Shown here piece by piece: positions 22,484 through 35,500 of a stretch of DNA of 64,000 nt. The position numbers and the translations under genes are program-made. Below the pieces are notes generated by a model. It had not been told where the DNA came from and did no database searches. It worked only from the letters and a program-made list of their open reading frames with translations. Numbering within the stretch: the first letter of the stretch is position 1; each line of letters starts with the position of its first letter. This DNA comes from Bombus terrestris (taxonomy: Eukaryota; Arthropoda; Insecta; Hymenoptera; Apidae). The stretch lies in the NCBI RefSeq assembly GCF_910591885.1, contig NC_063277.1, positions 8,742,001 through 8,806,000 on the forward strand, in the 5' to 3' direction.

Positions 22484-25400
22484 CTACGTTCTAATCTAAG
22501 TTCTAACTAAATGTCTGTTCGAAAATTCCAATGTCTTCTAAAATCTCGAAGAAGCATTAGAGATTATCATGACTAGATTCTTCAGAAGATTTAAAAGATT
22601 GTACTTGGATTTTTAAGTCGATAAACAGGATCAATGTAATTCGATCCATGTGGTCGACATTCATGTATCAAGACGTTTTATTTGTCTTTTACCGTTCAAA
22701 ACGTGTTTCAACGTGTGAAAGTACAATTAGGGCAGCTATCACACTATGCAATTATGTGTATAATATGAGCTAGTACGTTGTAAAGCGCGATGAGTATTTT
22801 CAGAATATTATAACGTCTACCATATAATTTTGGGTTAATAATCATAACGGAGAATTGATTCTTACTATTTGTTACATGAAGTGTCGAGATTACGCTTTGC
22901 AATATTCTGGTCGCTAATACTCAAATACCGTAAGCGGAAGATTAACAGGTTTTTTTAACATTTTGCGGTCGTAAAGTTTAAAACATTAATCTCTGTTTTA
23001 AATATCTTGTTACAGCATAAAGTTTTGGCCCATCTTCTTTTTTAATGTATGCTAATTATCCTATGACCGAGGTACTAGTCTCACATAAAAATTCGATTTC
23101 CTTTTATTGTTGTAGCACATATGTGTACGGCACATAAATCAACGAAAGATTCGAATCTAGAGAGACTTATATGGTTGTGTCTTGGAGCGTCAACGTTGTT
23201 TCAAAGGTAAACGAACCCCGGACAAAACATTATCGTCGTTATTTGTAATCGTCAACCAGAGCTACATTTGAACTTTTTACAATACCGCCGGTCGATACAA
23301 ATAGACGAACGTGCTTTCTAGGACGGATTATTATATTCAGACAGTCGAATAGCGAGCGTAGAGTTGAGCAGTAGCATTGAGCGAGCGACAATTAGGACCG
23401 GCATACACTTTGTACTGGTATTTAAAGTGATATTAATATACATTGACTATTACAATTTTATCACTCGTCTCTTTAATAAACCAAGACGTATAATAAATCA
23501 TCACAGATAATTCGTTTATTTCACTTACTTTATTGGCTAATTTAAAGATGGTTAATTATTGTGAACTAATTCTTCGTTTATTTATATGCCAATTATCGAA
23601 ATCCAATCATCGTCCTGACTATGTGACAATTATATAGTCATAATAAAAAAAGTCTTCTTTCCAGAATTGCATACTTCTCAGAAGTAATAACAATACGTTG
23701 TTATACTCAATCAAGTCCTCTCTAGGTTTCCTATTACAGCAACAGATTTTGTAGATATTATCGTTTTAATATTAATATCGACTATTGTTTATAATCACTT
23801 CATTCTCTAGAATCGTCAATCACTTTTCAGAGTCTTACGGTACTTCATCTTTTTCAATACTTTTCTTGAGACTATTCATTTCTTGTCTCTTTTCGATGTA
23901 TCATCTTTACTATATCCTTGACTACCTCGTAAAAGGCGTAAAGACCTCGCTAAAAGAATATGAACTTACACCATAGCGCTATATTAATAAACGCCATATT
24001 ACGCTAGAACTGCGAATATCATGCAGTCTGCAGTATAACAAAATTTGTAATTTTCCTCAGTTTCATATCACTACAGGGATTAAATAAAATAAATGCAAAA
24101 CTGTAAGACCAAACTTTTGCTGTCCTTTTGCAACAAAATAATTTTACATGGATACCTAATTTCGATCTATAATTATTACAGCTCCAATCGCTCGTTATTG
24201 GAGGATGCTTAATTATCAAAACGGAAATACGTTCTCCGATACAACGAAAGAAGACGTGAAAACAAAAACTAGTTTCTCCATGTACGCATCACCTCCATTT
24301 CCATACCTATCCATACGTTCCATTTTTGCATGACAGTAGTTAAAAACAGCTCTCAACGGAAGCATTTTCACGGCACCTTGTAAACGACATATCGTCGTAT
24401 TAAATAAAGTATTTCTTTCATCTTTTTCATATTAATTCCACGTTGATGCGTCTATAAAAGTTATTCGTCGATCGCCCGAGGCTATACACCGCGCACAGTA
24501 TCGAAGAAACACGAGACGAGAAAAAGATCTTTGGTTCGATACGACAAAAGATATTGAAGACTTTTAAATGAAGTCTTCACTTGTCAAGGCTAGTTCGTAC
24601 GTAGAATGGCCGTCTTTATCCTTATTATGATCGTAAATTCACAGTCGTAACTAACCGCTGATTATTTTCATTAATGAGTTCTGGAAGTAATAATAAATCC
24701 GGTTCTGAATAGCCGGTAATACCCGCGCTATTGCCTGGTCATTTAATAAGACATTTCTTACCTCGAATAACTTTTCTACGTTTCTCTTACGCACATTTCG
24801 CTCGTAATAATATCTCGCGTAGCGAATTGTGCTTCATCCGCGGCATCGTTCATCGAACTTCGACGTAACATCTACTGTTCCACCAGGCTTAAGTTCATTA
24901 TCATCTTCCTTTAATGGGATCAGCCTACGATAAACTGGATTTAGGCTACTGCCTGATAGTTTCGACATGAACATATCTGCGAAATTGAATTACACTATAC
25001 GTCTATTTCTGTATCCCCCATTCTTTTTAATTTTATTCCTTTTAATCTAATTAAATTTCAAGTGTTTGTATTCACATAGATTTGAAATTTTAAAGGAAAA
25101 TTTAATTTAAGTCGTTCCGTGTATTAGAATTGGCGTTTTAGGTTTTATATGGATTGAAATTTTTTATACAAATTCATATTTCGAATAGAACTAAAGAAGT
25201 GCAACTGATGTAAGCAAAGACTCGTTCATCCTCTAAATACTATAACAAGATATTGTATTTACTTTGGTAACTGTATAAATAAAGTTCTAAAAATCCGTAA
25301 TATAAAATATCAACTTCTCAAATGAAACTTCAACAGCATACTACTACTATACTATAGATATACTATAGATAGATAGTACTATAAATATTACGTGTAGTTA

Positions 25401-27200
25401 TCTAATCAAAGTAATTTTCACATGATTTATTACAGTTCCTCAAAGACTAGCTAGTTCAATTATTTTAGATTTACTAGACTTATCAGTTGTTTGATTATAT
25501 TAAACCTATTATATTTCGAAGAGCTCATACATAGTTACAGAATCATTTGAAAAACAATATTTCATATAGGCTAATCTAATAATCAGATATATGGTAGCTA
25601 TTTGAATACAAGATAAAATTACAATCAAAACGATTGTGGAAAAAATCTTTCATAACAATCCATATCGGATGTATATGCTAAACCTTATAAAGTAGACGGG
25701 TATTACATGAAAATAGCGTGTTAGCATACAACATTGTAGATAATGAAAATAGGATCGACAACAAACGAGACAAGTGAATTCTAATTTTTAATACACGATA
25801 TTTCTTATACATAAGAAGGGATATAAATGAACTAGGATGAAGCTAATTTCTTGTGGGTAAAGTAATAAATAAGAAACTGGTAATTCCACTTATGTAATAG
25901 TAATAAAAATATATTTAACCTTCGCGGAACGTACAATCATCGCTATGAGGAAACCAGATGTTTTACAAGTGATTCTGAATAGATTAAATATTTTATAATT
26001 ATAATAACATCGCCACAAAGGAAAAAACACGTGTGTAACAGCACGCGAGACAAAGACGGTAAAACGATAAAAAAAAGTAATTTAGCGGCACATGATACGT
26101 CGAAAAGGCGTACACGGTATTCGTCTATTATTACCTGCGCTCTTTTAAGGCGTCATCAGCTGGCAATAAAAAGATTCTACGACCGACTAACGCGGCTACA
26201 TCTAGCTGTAGACTTAGCTATAATTCCGTATAAGGCTTTCGTGCGATTAACAGTTCGAGAATGCGGTGTATATATACGTTTATACAGAAGTGAAGGCATA
26301 TGTAGTGTACAAAGGGACGTAATTATCGTTAAACTGTTCGAACACATAACAAGACACCTGGTTTCTTTCGTGTAATTGAAATTCCACGTGAATCCAGAAG
26401 CGTATGTACATTACCTCGGATATGGAATAAATTAGTACTTGTGTTTATTAATTGTTATATCATAGGTTCAATAATATATGACACGTTCTCGCGTTGTGAT
26501 CTGATTAAATTGTATTATGGATGATTTAACACCAGCATTAACTGGTTATGCTGAAGAAACGATATTGCATTGAGCGATATTATGATTTAGTTAAGTGTTA
26601 TTCATTTTTATTTGATATAAGATTAATGTAGTAATAGTCGTGTAACATAATTTGAGTATGATCCTTATTAGAAACCTTGATTATTTTTAAATGAGAAAGC
26701 GAGGATGGTAGGTAGAATTCAATTAAATAAACCATTTTAAAAAATCAATCAAATACAGATAGAAACCAATCAGATAAATAATTGACCTTTGCCCTGTGAA
26801 GTTAGCACTGACGATATTTTATCCTGAAATTCGTGTGAATTGTTTTTAACATTTTATAAAGATGATACTCATATCAAATTTATAGAAAGCAATTTAAACT
26901 TGTATTTAAAAATTGTTTCGAAAGTATAACGAAATATCAAAGACACAACAAGCAAGTAAAACATTTGCTGTATCGATGGTCGAATACAAAATGCAAAGCT
27001 ACGTACATGATGAAATAATAGTTTTGGTTTACGTATAATAATACTGATCTTTAAAAAAGATTATTTCACGAGCGTTAAAGGAATAGTTATTATCAAAATG
27101 TAAATTAATGAACATTCGATTTATATCTTTAGCGTATTTACGCATAACAAAAGAAGCGTTTGCTAAAAAATTTGCTCTAAAACATAGCTGAAATCTATCT
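22484..27200. other. Long AT-rich gene-poor stretch
   Basis: About 4.7 kb of AT-rich DNA. A repeated ACTATAGAT motif lies at 25351-25370. A plus-strand frame of 114 codons at 26031-26375 has a charged, protein-like composition but starts at GTG and contains no methionine at all. It could only be an internal exon, and no convincing splice sites flank it. Nothing else is supported. Confidence 0.45.
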
Positions 27201-28990
27201 CCTTTGCTCGTTGCCTGCTAGGGCAACTCATTCTAGCAGAGAATTGGGAGAAATTTCAGCGCACAAGTCGTGCATATTAAATTTCAAGCGGACGTTGCAG
27301 ACTGAAGCTAGTACCTTGCAATGTGCAGAATGTCAAACAAATCCTGATTTCATCAAAAACCGATATCGGTCTATCTGACCGTCCACTGGCATTGCGAATT
27401 TTGCCGCGCGATGGTCATCTCGTGTGTTGTTCCGCCCTAAATACACGAACGATGGAACAAAAACCAGATACCATAGGTTGTCGAATGGACAGCTAGCAAA
27501 CTAGCCGAAAATGTGAAATCATTGTTACCGTATAATTCACACCGTCACGGCCACCATGGACCTTATTTCTTCCGACTTTTCCCCGAATCTCGGTTTTCTC
27601 TGAATACTTAACCAATTTTTTTCGAGACACTCCTTCGTATTCAGATAACAACACGTATCATTGTAACGTTGAAAATAAAATTATATCTTTAAAAACAAAG
27701 ATATCATAGAAAAGATATTTTCGTATTTAATATTGTATATTTTTTAAATGATTTAACTCTGAAACGGGCGAATTTTCGCTTTCAACAACGAAATTTGTTC
27801 CATGCGATGCTCAGATTATTTCAATAGTTTCTGACGGGTTTATGAACAGTAATTAACATTATTTTACTGAAAGTTTGTTCTGCCCGACTTGTTTAACTCG
27901 CACGTCCTATGAAAACACGGAACTATTATACAGACCTAACCATACCATAGTATATCCACTGTTTATTATAAAATTTGCTTCTTCATTTTGATTATTTTGA
28001 TAATACTGTATAATTTCTGATTCAACTATAAATTTCATGAAGATTAGAAAAATATCCAAACATTTCACTTCCATTACATTAGAAGCCTCAATATTCAATG
28101 GTACCATATTTGATATTTATTTCATATAATACGTATTATTAAATATTCTGTAATTTATATATACATTTTCAGACTGGTTTCGAATTCGATCAATATAATT
28201 CTTACTTGATCCTTATTTAATCCTTAATTCAACCAATAAATAGTAACCATTCAAATACTATCGTGGGTCAGTGCAAGATTATATAAGGTCAAAGGTTTAT
28301 TAAAGATCAAAGAATGTATCGCACAAGATTAGCCGAACGATTATAATAAATTTCATTTCTTCCCATAAATAATAAACCAAAAGAAATACCTTAGTGTACA
28401 ACCGAATAAGATATAATCTCACATAACTGTACTCGCACGAAGATACACATCGCGTTCGATTCAACGATTGCGACATCGGCAAAACTCTCGTTGGCAGAGT
28501 TTGAGAGACGTAAGGAGAGGATAATTTCATCGACAGGACGAACTTGTTTAAAATCGATGCGTGACACGACGGTATTTACATGCTTTCCATGTTTCACCTT
28601 TACACACCAGCCCGCTTAATCGAGATCACGTCAAGCTATAATTTCGTTTACGTCTATTCATCCATCATCTTGCCAGTGGCTGATCGTGACTTGCCAACGC
28701 TATGTATGCTATCGCGGTACCGCGAGTCGGCAAATATGCGAATGAACCTAAGCAATTGATTGAGTTACGTCACGCGTCATTGGCCGCGTATTTATGTAGG
28801 AAAGAGCGATGCGTCATTTTGACAGACTCCCTGATACACAGTTTAACACCTTAGTGAATGCTGCGTATCGGAAGAATGCAGGTAGCGTGGTTACCTCAGC
28901 CATTGGATTCGCTCGTAGTGAAGAATTCACGATTTTCAGATAAAGGTGAAACCGTCGGTGAAATTGCAACGTTATTTTCCGATCCCGTGA
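27200..28990. other. Two GC-richer islands around an AT-rich core
   Basis: Islands lie at about 27200-27600 and 28560-28990, with AT-rich DNA between. The right island carries the bZIP motif group and a perfect 14-base palindrome at 28712-28725 (TCGCGGTACCGCGA). A few palindromes of that length are expected by chance in a window this long. No coding frame is supported. Confidence 0.35.
28765..28818. promoter_or_regulatory. CRE/bZIP-like motif group with an inverted CCAAT
   Basis: TTACGTCA lies at 28765-28772, a further CGTCA-type half site a few bases on, and another GCGTCAT near 28811. ATTGG, an inverted CCAAT box, overlaps the second at about 28778-28782. TTACGTCA is a standard site for PAR/ATF-type bZIP factors. 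The grouping within about 50 bases in a CpG-rich island supports a regulatory element, possibly a promoter, though no transcript is identified. Confidence 0.3.
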
Positions 28991-31350
28991 ACGCATTCTT
29001 TAACTATAGTTTATCGGATATATCCTTTTAGAGTAAAAAGTAGAGTAGAGTTGAAAAATGAAGGGTTATAAAGATGTTAATTACTGATGTTATTATTATG
29101 ATGTGATTATTATTACTGATATTGATCTGGGAAGTTTTGAGAAAAGAGTATATGAATTAAGAATTAATAATTTTTCATTGTATCATTGTCTATGTAAAAT
29201 TGCAATTCAATTTGTTTGTATACATTTATATAGAGTATACATTTAGTGATATAGATGTTACATCAATATTGAGAATAATGATTAACGTGCCAATAATAAT
29301 TATGTATACATTAATATCATGTATATAATAATGTATATATTAATTTATTATATTTCTAAAATTGTGAAAGAAAAGATCGTTGAAGATGTTTATTAATAGC
29401 ATTAGATATTTATCAAATGCTTTTTATATTTAAATCTGCGTTATATTTTGAGCTACAATTTAAATTGAGATATTTAGATAACATCAAACTAATTCGAATT
29501 TTGTACATGAAATCTACGTCTAACAATCATTCTACTTACGAATCTTCATTTCGTTGTATGTCTATATTGTTTTGGAAATATTAATTTTTGTCCAAAATTA
29601 TTTTGAATGCTTCATGAAATTTAGTGCTATAGGTATAGCAATTACAAAATAACGATTATTATCGGCTAGAAGTTGTACGAAGAAAAGAAGTAAACTAAGG
29701 AATGAAATTGGTAGTTTCTAAATGGGTCTCATTGTGAGAAGTCGATACAACAGCGCAAGTCTTGAGACTTGATAGTCTAAAGGAACTTGATTAGTTCAGA
29801 AACAGTTCGATCGTATATAACATCGATCTGAGGAAGTTTGTTCTCAGCGCTGATGAAGCTATTGCGCATTGTTGTATATATGTATAACGGAGAGGAATCT
29901 TGGAGTAACGCGTGTTAACGAGCCGTACGGATGTCACACCATAGGACTGTGTACCAACTTCTAATGTTCCGTATGAACATATACGTGTTCTCTACATGCA
30001 ACTAAGAGAACAAGCCTAGGCACAGTACAACAATGATTAACTAAGCAAGAGGCTGCAATTCATAGAGAAATGGCAAACAGTGAGAAAGCATCTTTTTGTT
30101 GAATAATGGTTTAAATGGATGAATGCCATTTCTCACAAAGAAACACTTTATGTAGCTATCAAGATATAAACATATTTTATATCTTGTTTCATCTACAGAA
30201 ACTAATTTATATGACTCTAAATTTTTAAGTTTTACTTTATTCATCTATCACTATATTCTTGTAGTATCCAAGCATGCACAGTAATATAATAAATGAAAAC
30301 ACAGAAGATTATCTAAATCAATATCTTCTCTTAAAGCTAGGTCCATTTCTTTTAATACAGAATTCTTTAGTGTGAAATTTTTCATTCTTTTAATATGCAA
30401 ATGACAGCTAGAAGTTATATATTATATAAATATTACAATTCTAAGATATTCTAAAGAAATATTCAAATTACATTTTCTAAATAATCGTTATCAAATAGTT
30501 TCCATTATTAATATATAGGAACGACAAAGTATTCGCCAGTAGCATGATATATTAAAAAATGATCCATGAAGATACTACTTTTCTAGCACTCCAGGAGGGA
30601 AAACATATTACTCTCGTATAAACAGAGAGAGAGGAAACTTCTGAAAAGTAGCTAACGTCATATTCATAAAAGTCGATGTAATCTCTTATCCGTAGCCAAA
30701 CTTTTATATAGGTGCAGCATAATCTGCTGACGATCGTGTACATCGGAACGAGGTATTTGGTGCCTCAACCGTATAAGTTGTATGTAAACACACCTGCATA
30801 CTTTAGAGGCGATAGCTGATTGGATAAGAAGCTATAATCCAAGATTATGGGTATGATGCAACTTTAGTATAGAAAGGATAATGCATCTTTCTTCATTTCC
30901 CACATTAGGATAAGGAAATGAAGCAAATTAATGAAGTCGCCAAAATTATCGAAGCCTATCTGAATCTATAAACATACGAGTACATAATTACATTTTTTCT
31001 CACATTAGTTACCTTACCATTAGTAGTCGTGTTGATATGAAATTGTATTTTGCTACCATATTATAGTTTCCCATTTTCTTGATTTCGTGATAGAAGAACA
31101 AAATTTAATCTTGAATTAATTTTTGAAGTATACAATACATTTTAAAACTTGAGGTAGAAAATTCGAAATTGGAGGTTATTGTTATTCTTCCTACAGTCCA
31201 TGACGATGGCGATTAAATAAACAGTACTTTTAACTGTTAAGTCAATTTATGATAATTTGGTCAATTGCTTAATCGATTTACATAGAAGCTCACTTAGTTG
31301 ACTTATCTACACTGTGACACTTGAGTACAAAACCGGTAAGCATAAAACCC
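28990..31350. other. AT-rich stretch with scattered possible exon signals
   Basis: AT-rich DNA. An 11-base inverted repeat (GAGAAATGGCA at 30065-30075 with its complement at 30124-30134, loop 48 bases) could form a hairpin. About one such pair is expected by chance in a window this long. A minus-strand donor-like GGTAAGG near 31012-31020 follows a short open stretch reading MGNYNMVAKYNF. This would suit an exon of a minus-strand gene starting at 31784, but no acceptor was found. Confidence 0.3.
30041..30244 (-). CDS. Candidate 67-aa ORF in AT-rich DNA
   Basis: A minus-strand ATG frame beginning MNKVKLKNLESYKLVSVDET, with AT-rich codons of the sort common in insect housekeeping genes. It is bounded by an in-frame TAG immediately before the ATG. 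No family is recognised. It lies downstream, on the same strand, of the promoter-like site at 31.78 kb, but no splice sites were found that would join them. Confidence 0.08.
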   Translation of the reverse strand: MNKVKLKNLESYKLVSVDETRYKICLYLDSYIKCFFVRNGIHPFKPLFNKKMLSHCLPFLYELQPLA

Positions 31351-31351
31351 G

Positions 31352-31624
31352 ATGTTATACCGAGAACAAACGTTGGTCAATGAAATGATGCCTACAATAT
31401 TAATTAAATCAGACGCCAAGAAAATTATTCTTTTATTTCAGACACGGTTATATAAACAGGTCCGGACACTTGCTAGGGAAAAACATGCGAAGTTATTAAT
31501 TAAAAAATATTTTAAATACTCTTGTGGCAATAATTCCTTACAACATAAAATTTCGCACTTATATCTCTTTGCTACTACTGTATTAGAGTTTATTATTAAA
31601 TTCATAAGTTTTTATCTTTCTTAA
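31352..31624 (+). CDS. Candidate terminal exon or 90-aa ORF
   Basis: An ATG frame of 90 codons in very AT-rich DNA. Inside it, a pyrimidine-rich run ending TTTCAG at 31432-31441 looks like a good 3' splice site. After it the frame stays open to a TAA at 31622, reading TRLYKQVRTLAREKHAKLL at the start and a hydrophobic end. An AATAAA-type polyadenylation signal follows at about 31694. A donor-like CCG/GTAAGC at about 31335 would give a 106-base intron, a normal insect size. However, an in-frame TGA lies only six codons before that donor, so the preceding exon cannot be coding in this frame. It could be a terminal exon of an unidentified gene or chance. Confidence 0.15.
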   Translation: MLYREQTLVNEMMPTILIKSDAKKIILLFQTRLYKQVRTLAREKHAKLLIKKYFKYSCGNNSLQHKISHLYLFATTVLEFIIKFISFYLS

Positions 31625-31739
31625 TTTAAAAAATATGCAACATTTCGTTTTACTAACAGGATTTATTATAATTATTTTAGTAATGAAAAATCTGAATAAA
31701 AGAATGACTATCTCGTCAATTTTAATTACTCGAAATAAA

Positions 31740-31800
31740 CCACAGTTTGTCATGTGACCAACCACGTCTTACTTCGGTCGCCATCTTGATTTTCTTCAAT
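31740..31800 (-). promoter_or_regulatory. Possible minus-strand promoter with start codon and splice donor
   Basis: Read on the minus strand, positions 31788-31767 give CAAGATGGCGACC followed by GAA and then GTAAGA. CAAGATGGC is the YY1/Pho-type motif that overlaps the start codon in many animal housekeeping genes. The ATG at 31784-31782 has A at -3 and G at +4, and GTAAGA is a good 5' splice donor after four codons (Met-Ala-Thr-Glu). An E-box-like near palindrome GTCATGTGAC lies at 31749-31758. CpG-rich sequence lies on the upstream side (31.8-32.5 kb). The layout fits the first exon of a gene running toward lower coordinates, but downstream exons were not identified. Confidence 0.3.
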
Positions 31801-32530
31801 TCTCTCTGTGGACACTTTCGTCTGTGCTTTCGGTATATATGTATGTATCCAGACTATTCCAGACCTGCTTATATGACCGTGATTTCCAACCTTACCTTAT
31901 CGAAATACAGCAACTACAGTTGTCAACCCTGTCGTGAACGCTTCTATCGCGAAACCTAATCCAACAGCTAATGTCAATGCCCAGACGTGAACGGGGTAGG
32001 AGAACGTGAGAGAACCTGATGAGCCTCCGTCAGAACATCCCCTCCTCAGAAGATAATGTAAATACTCTACCTCGTCTTTATCTTCACATTATCTTCGTGT
32101 CTCTCCAAAGATCTTCACTGGGCACTGTTCTCTGATACAAAATCACGTCTATCATGGCACATTCGGAACCAATGCACACTACGGATTCACGTAAATGCGA
32201 ACGTGGGCAGTCTGCTCATTAACTTTTCGTACACGAACGACACATTATACGGCTAATAAAAACAATACGATGCGCGATATATCCGTACTACAAGAATGCG
32301 TATATGAGAAAACGATGAGATTAATTCCGTTCGTCACGAACACACGCGTCACGCATTCAACCAAAACAAGGAGTAGCTCCCAACTCCGCGCCGCGGCGCA
32401 TCGCTTCATCGACCGTTCTATCGATTATTGACATTGTGAACTGCATCGCAGACGAAATCGATATTCCTTTAGCACCCGATGCGCATCCTTGCCGCGCAGT
32501 CGAACTTTTGGCGGTTACAATTGAATTTCT
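31800..32530. other. CpG-containing island upstream of the 31.78 kb site
   Basis: GC-richer DNA with a perfect palindrome GCGCCGCGGCGC at 32388-32399 and the GATA motif group at 32049-32096. Frames of 70 and 78 codons here are not recognisable. If the 31.78 kb site is a minus-strand promoter, this would be its upstream regulatory region. Confidence 0.3.
32049..32096. promoter_or_regulatory. Inverted repeat with three GATA motifs
   Basis: GAAGATAATGT at 32049-32059 is exactly complementary to ACATTATCTTC at 32086-32096, with a 26-base loop. AGATAA/TTATCT cores occur three times, at 32052, about 32078 and about 32089. GATA factors bind such cores, and paired sites in opposite orientation are a known arrangement. 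About one 11-base inverted repeat at this spacing is expected by chance in the window, so the GATA grouping is the stronger point. Confidence 0.3.
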
Positions 32531-35500
32531 ATAGCCGCTTTGAATTTATCAAAAAATATTAAACATAACGTTTATAAACAATTTTTTATGAGAGGAATGG
32601 ATTACGATCGATTAATTTTTTATTTTATTTTTGACTTTCATAAAATTTCATCAAATTATCAACTGCTTTTAAGAGATCTACAGTTTTTATTTTCTAATAA
32701 TATGCCGTATTAAAATTCTCCTACTTAATAATGGGGCGAAAATCAACAAAAATGTAATAATAATAAAAATGTAATTAATAATTAAAAAATGTAAATCTTT
32801 ATGAACAAAACTAAAAAAATGAAATCTGAAGATTAGTTACATCTAGTAAGTATAACAATAAGTAATCCACCTTTGATATTTTATATCCGAATTTCTATCT
32901 CTACACATTATATGCATTTTATAGAGTTTTTCATTGTTAAATTTCATAAAAATGTGAACACATCCGCAGTCTAATTATAGTAACGAGATCACTTGATGTT
33001 AATATCAAGAAAAATCAGTTACGATCGTATTAATCCAGAAAACCAATTTTTCCCTTCAGGGAGGAAAGATTGATTCGTAGCTGTAGTACCGAAAGTAGTA
33101 TGCTACTCTTACTAGGTGAAAGTATTCTTTACTGTCCATTAATGTTCTTCCTCTCCGGTGAAAAACACGTTTCCTTAGGGAGTGTAAAGTGCAGGCAGGT
33201 CGGTACAACACGATTTCCATCGACGACACGGCAGAATGCACGTCGATAGGATCGCGCGATAACGCATACGGAATTCCACACGCCAGTTTACACGCGGTCG
33301 GGGAAAAACTTTTATCTAGCCGGAACGTGCGGAGGAAACGAACCCAGTTCACCATCCAAGCGACAGTTACTCGAGCTAGCGCCATTTCTCCAACTTTATA
33401 CCGAACTTTCCACGAAATTATTTCCCTGATAAAAGTTTTCCAGGGTGTCACTGGAATCAAGGCCGATGTATAACCGGATATTACGCCCCTAAAAAGTCGC
33501 GTGAAGCGGTACTTACTGTTGAAGGTGATGAAAATGTTGCACGGAAGTTACGCCGCCGCTTTCATACTCGCTATTGACGCGAGGTGATATAACCCGTAAT
33601 ACCCCGTGAATGATCAAATCAAAAACAAAAGGAAGGAAATAATGATTCGACGTACATAGATACGACGTAAAAGACCGATGTTACAAACGGCCGTATGATC
33701 AATCACATTACGAGCATCGACTTCCTGCGAGGCATAGTTAACTCTACCGTGAAACGAGTTTTTACCTATTCGCCTTATATCAGACACAGTTTTTCACCGA
33801 CTATGCTACGCAGTTCTTCTATTGTTGCATATTCATCATTCTTGACACTTACGGCTTTTATATTCGCGAAACGAGGCTACATTTTCTTTCCTCATGGAAT
33901 ATCGTTGTCGAGCTACTGAGAGTGACGTTACTTAACATTTCTTTAAGGGAAACCCCGTAGTAACACTCCGTGTACCAAGTGTTTCTACGCTGAGGGAGGT
34001 AAAATTGTAGAAAGTGTTCGAGATTAAAGGTAAATAATGAGAAAAAAACCGGAAATAGATCAACAAAATTTGATGCTTTTAGTGGAAAAATAAATAACGA
34101 TTAAAGCTACATTTCGTTCCTTTTCGAAGAGTAGTGGTTTACTGGCGAGGAAGTTAAGAAAACGACGGGGTTATCGTTTAAACGGAATTAGAATTTCGAA
34201 TGAATAAAGACGTTATTATGCAGCGGCGTGGTTAAGTGTTTCATCGCGGACGAAATATCGCGAACTTCGCTGACCGCCTTTTAGATGAGCCGGATGAAAT
34301 ATACTTGGCCCGTTGTGGGCGGCGGCCGACTCTCAAAGTTCCCCAGAAATTGCGTTAAACGTCTTCAGCAATTTCGCCAAGTGCTTTTATCCGCTGACAA
34401 GTGAATCACGGTTCAAGGAATTGTATAACGCTCGCATTTTGTTGGTTATACGATTTAAAATATACCATTCGCAGCAGTTTTTCCATTAATATTTTCTTCT
34501 GTTCTTTATAAGACTTGAAGTGGTATGATTTATAATAAGATTAGGACCATTTTTATTTTTTGGAAGATAAAGTATCTATTCTATTTGTTTCTAAACTTCT
34601 ACTACCTGTACATGGAGATTCAGACAGAATGTAACTTACAACTTAGATCATATTCACCTTACTTTTTACAATAGCAAATATCCTGTTGTAAATTTTGGAA
34701 GGAACTTTCCAAAGATCTGAATAAATTCTTGACCACTCCTATAACAATGGACCTCTGTTCTTCTTTTAAAAATACAACGCATCTTGACGATATAATGGAA
34801 GAGAGGACATGAGGTCATAAAATGTTCAACAGTACATCGAGATACCACGTTGGGAATAGCCGCGAGATTCTCAAACAGAATTCATCAATAAACAATAAGT
34901 GACTTCTTCAATTGTGAACATTGGTTAAGTAAATAAACTTTCGTGGACCTTGTAAATTCATTTAAGCTCAAAGTTTATGCCAACTGAATGAACATTGCTA
35001 GAACCAATACCATCATGGTGAAAAGACCCGCATCTACCCATGAAACGTAACTTGGTTGATATCGTTGACACTGCAAATTGGTGTGGGTGACTCGTTCAAA
35101 GCCGCAGCCACTAAAGATAAAGCTAATTTTTCGATTCCAACCAACTCGTATCGTTGCAGGTGTTTGTACGATTCTCTTATCAGTGTCCTAACAAAAACGC
35201 ACGGACAAAGACACGCGTCTCCATAGGAATTGTGAGTTTCAGTGTGGTCTTCTTTGAGTTCTCAATGTAAGCATTATATGTATAGCAACATAGGTGCCTT
35301 TTATTCTATATTTATAACAAAAATTATAAAATTCATGTCATTAGTAATATTAAAACTAAATAAAGTGATCAAAATGATCATTCGTAACGTATCATAAATT
35401 TAATATGCTGCACTTTTGGGGATTTGAATGAGTTTTTATGAAGAATACGGATAACTAGTTTAGTACAAAGTAGTTCTAATGTTAATTATTAATCCCTATT

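Noticed and set aside
26031..26375. 114-codon protein-like frame
   Set aside because: It contains no methionine and starts at GTG. No splice sites were found that would make it an internal exon.
28712..28725. 14-base perfect palindrome TCGCGGTACCGCGA as a special element
   Set aside because: A few perfect palindromes of this length are expected in 64 kb. It is kept only as a detail of the island.
30065..30134. 11-base inverted repeat as a microRNA precursor
   Set aside because: Pairing stops after 11 bases and the loop is 48 bases. About one such pair is expected by chance, and no known insect microRNA seed was recognised.
33056..33473. 134-codon minus and 94-codon plus frames
   Set aside because: They start at TTG and GTG, lie opposite each other in a GC island, and have no recognisable motif.
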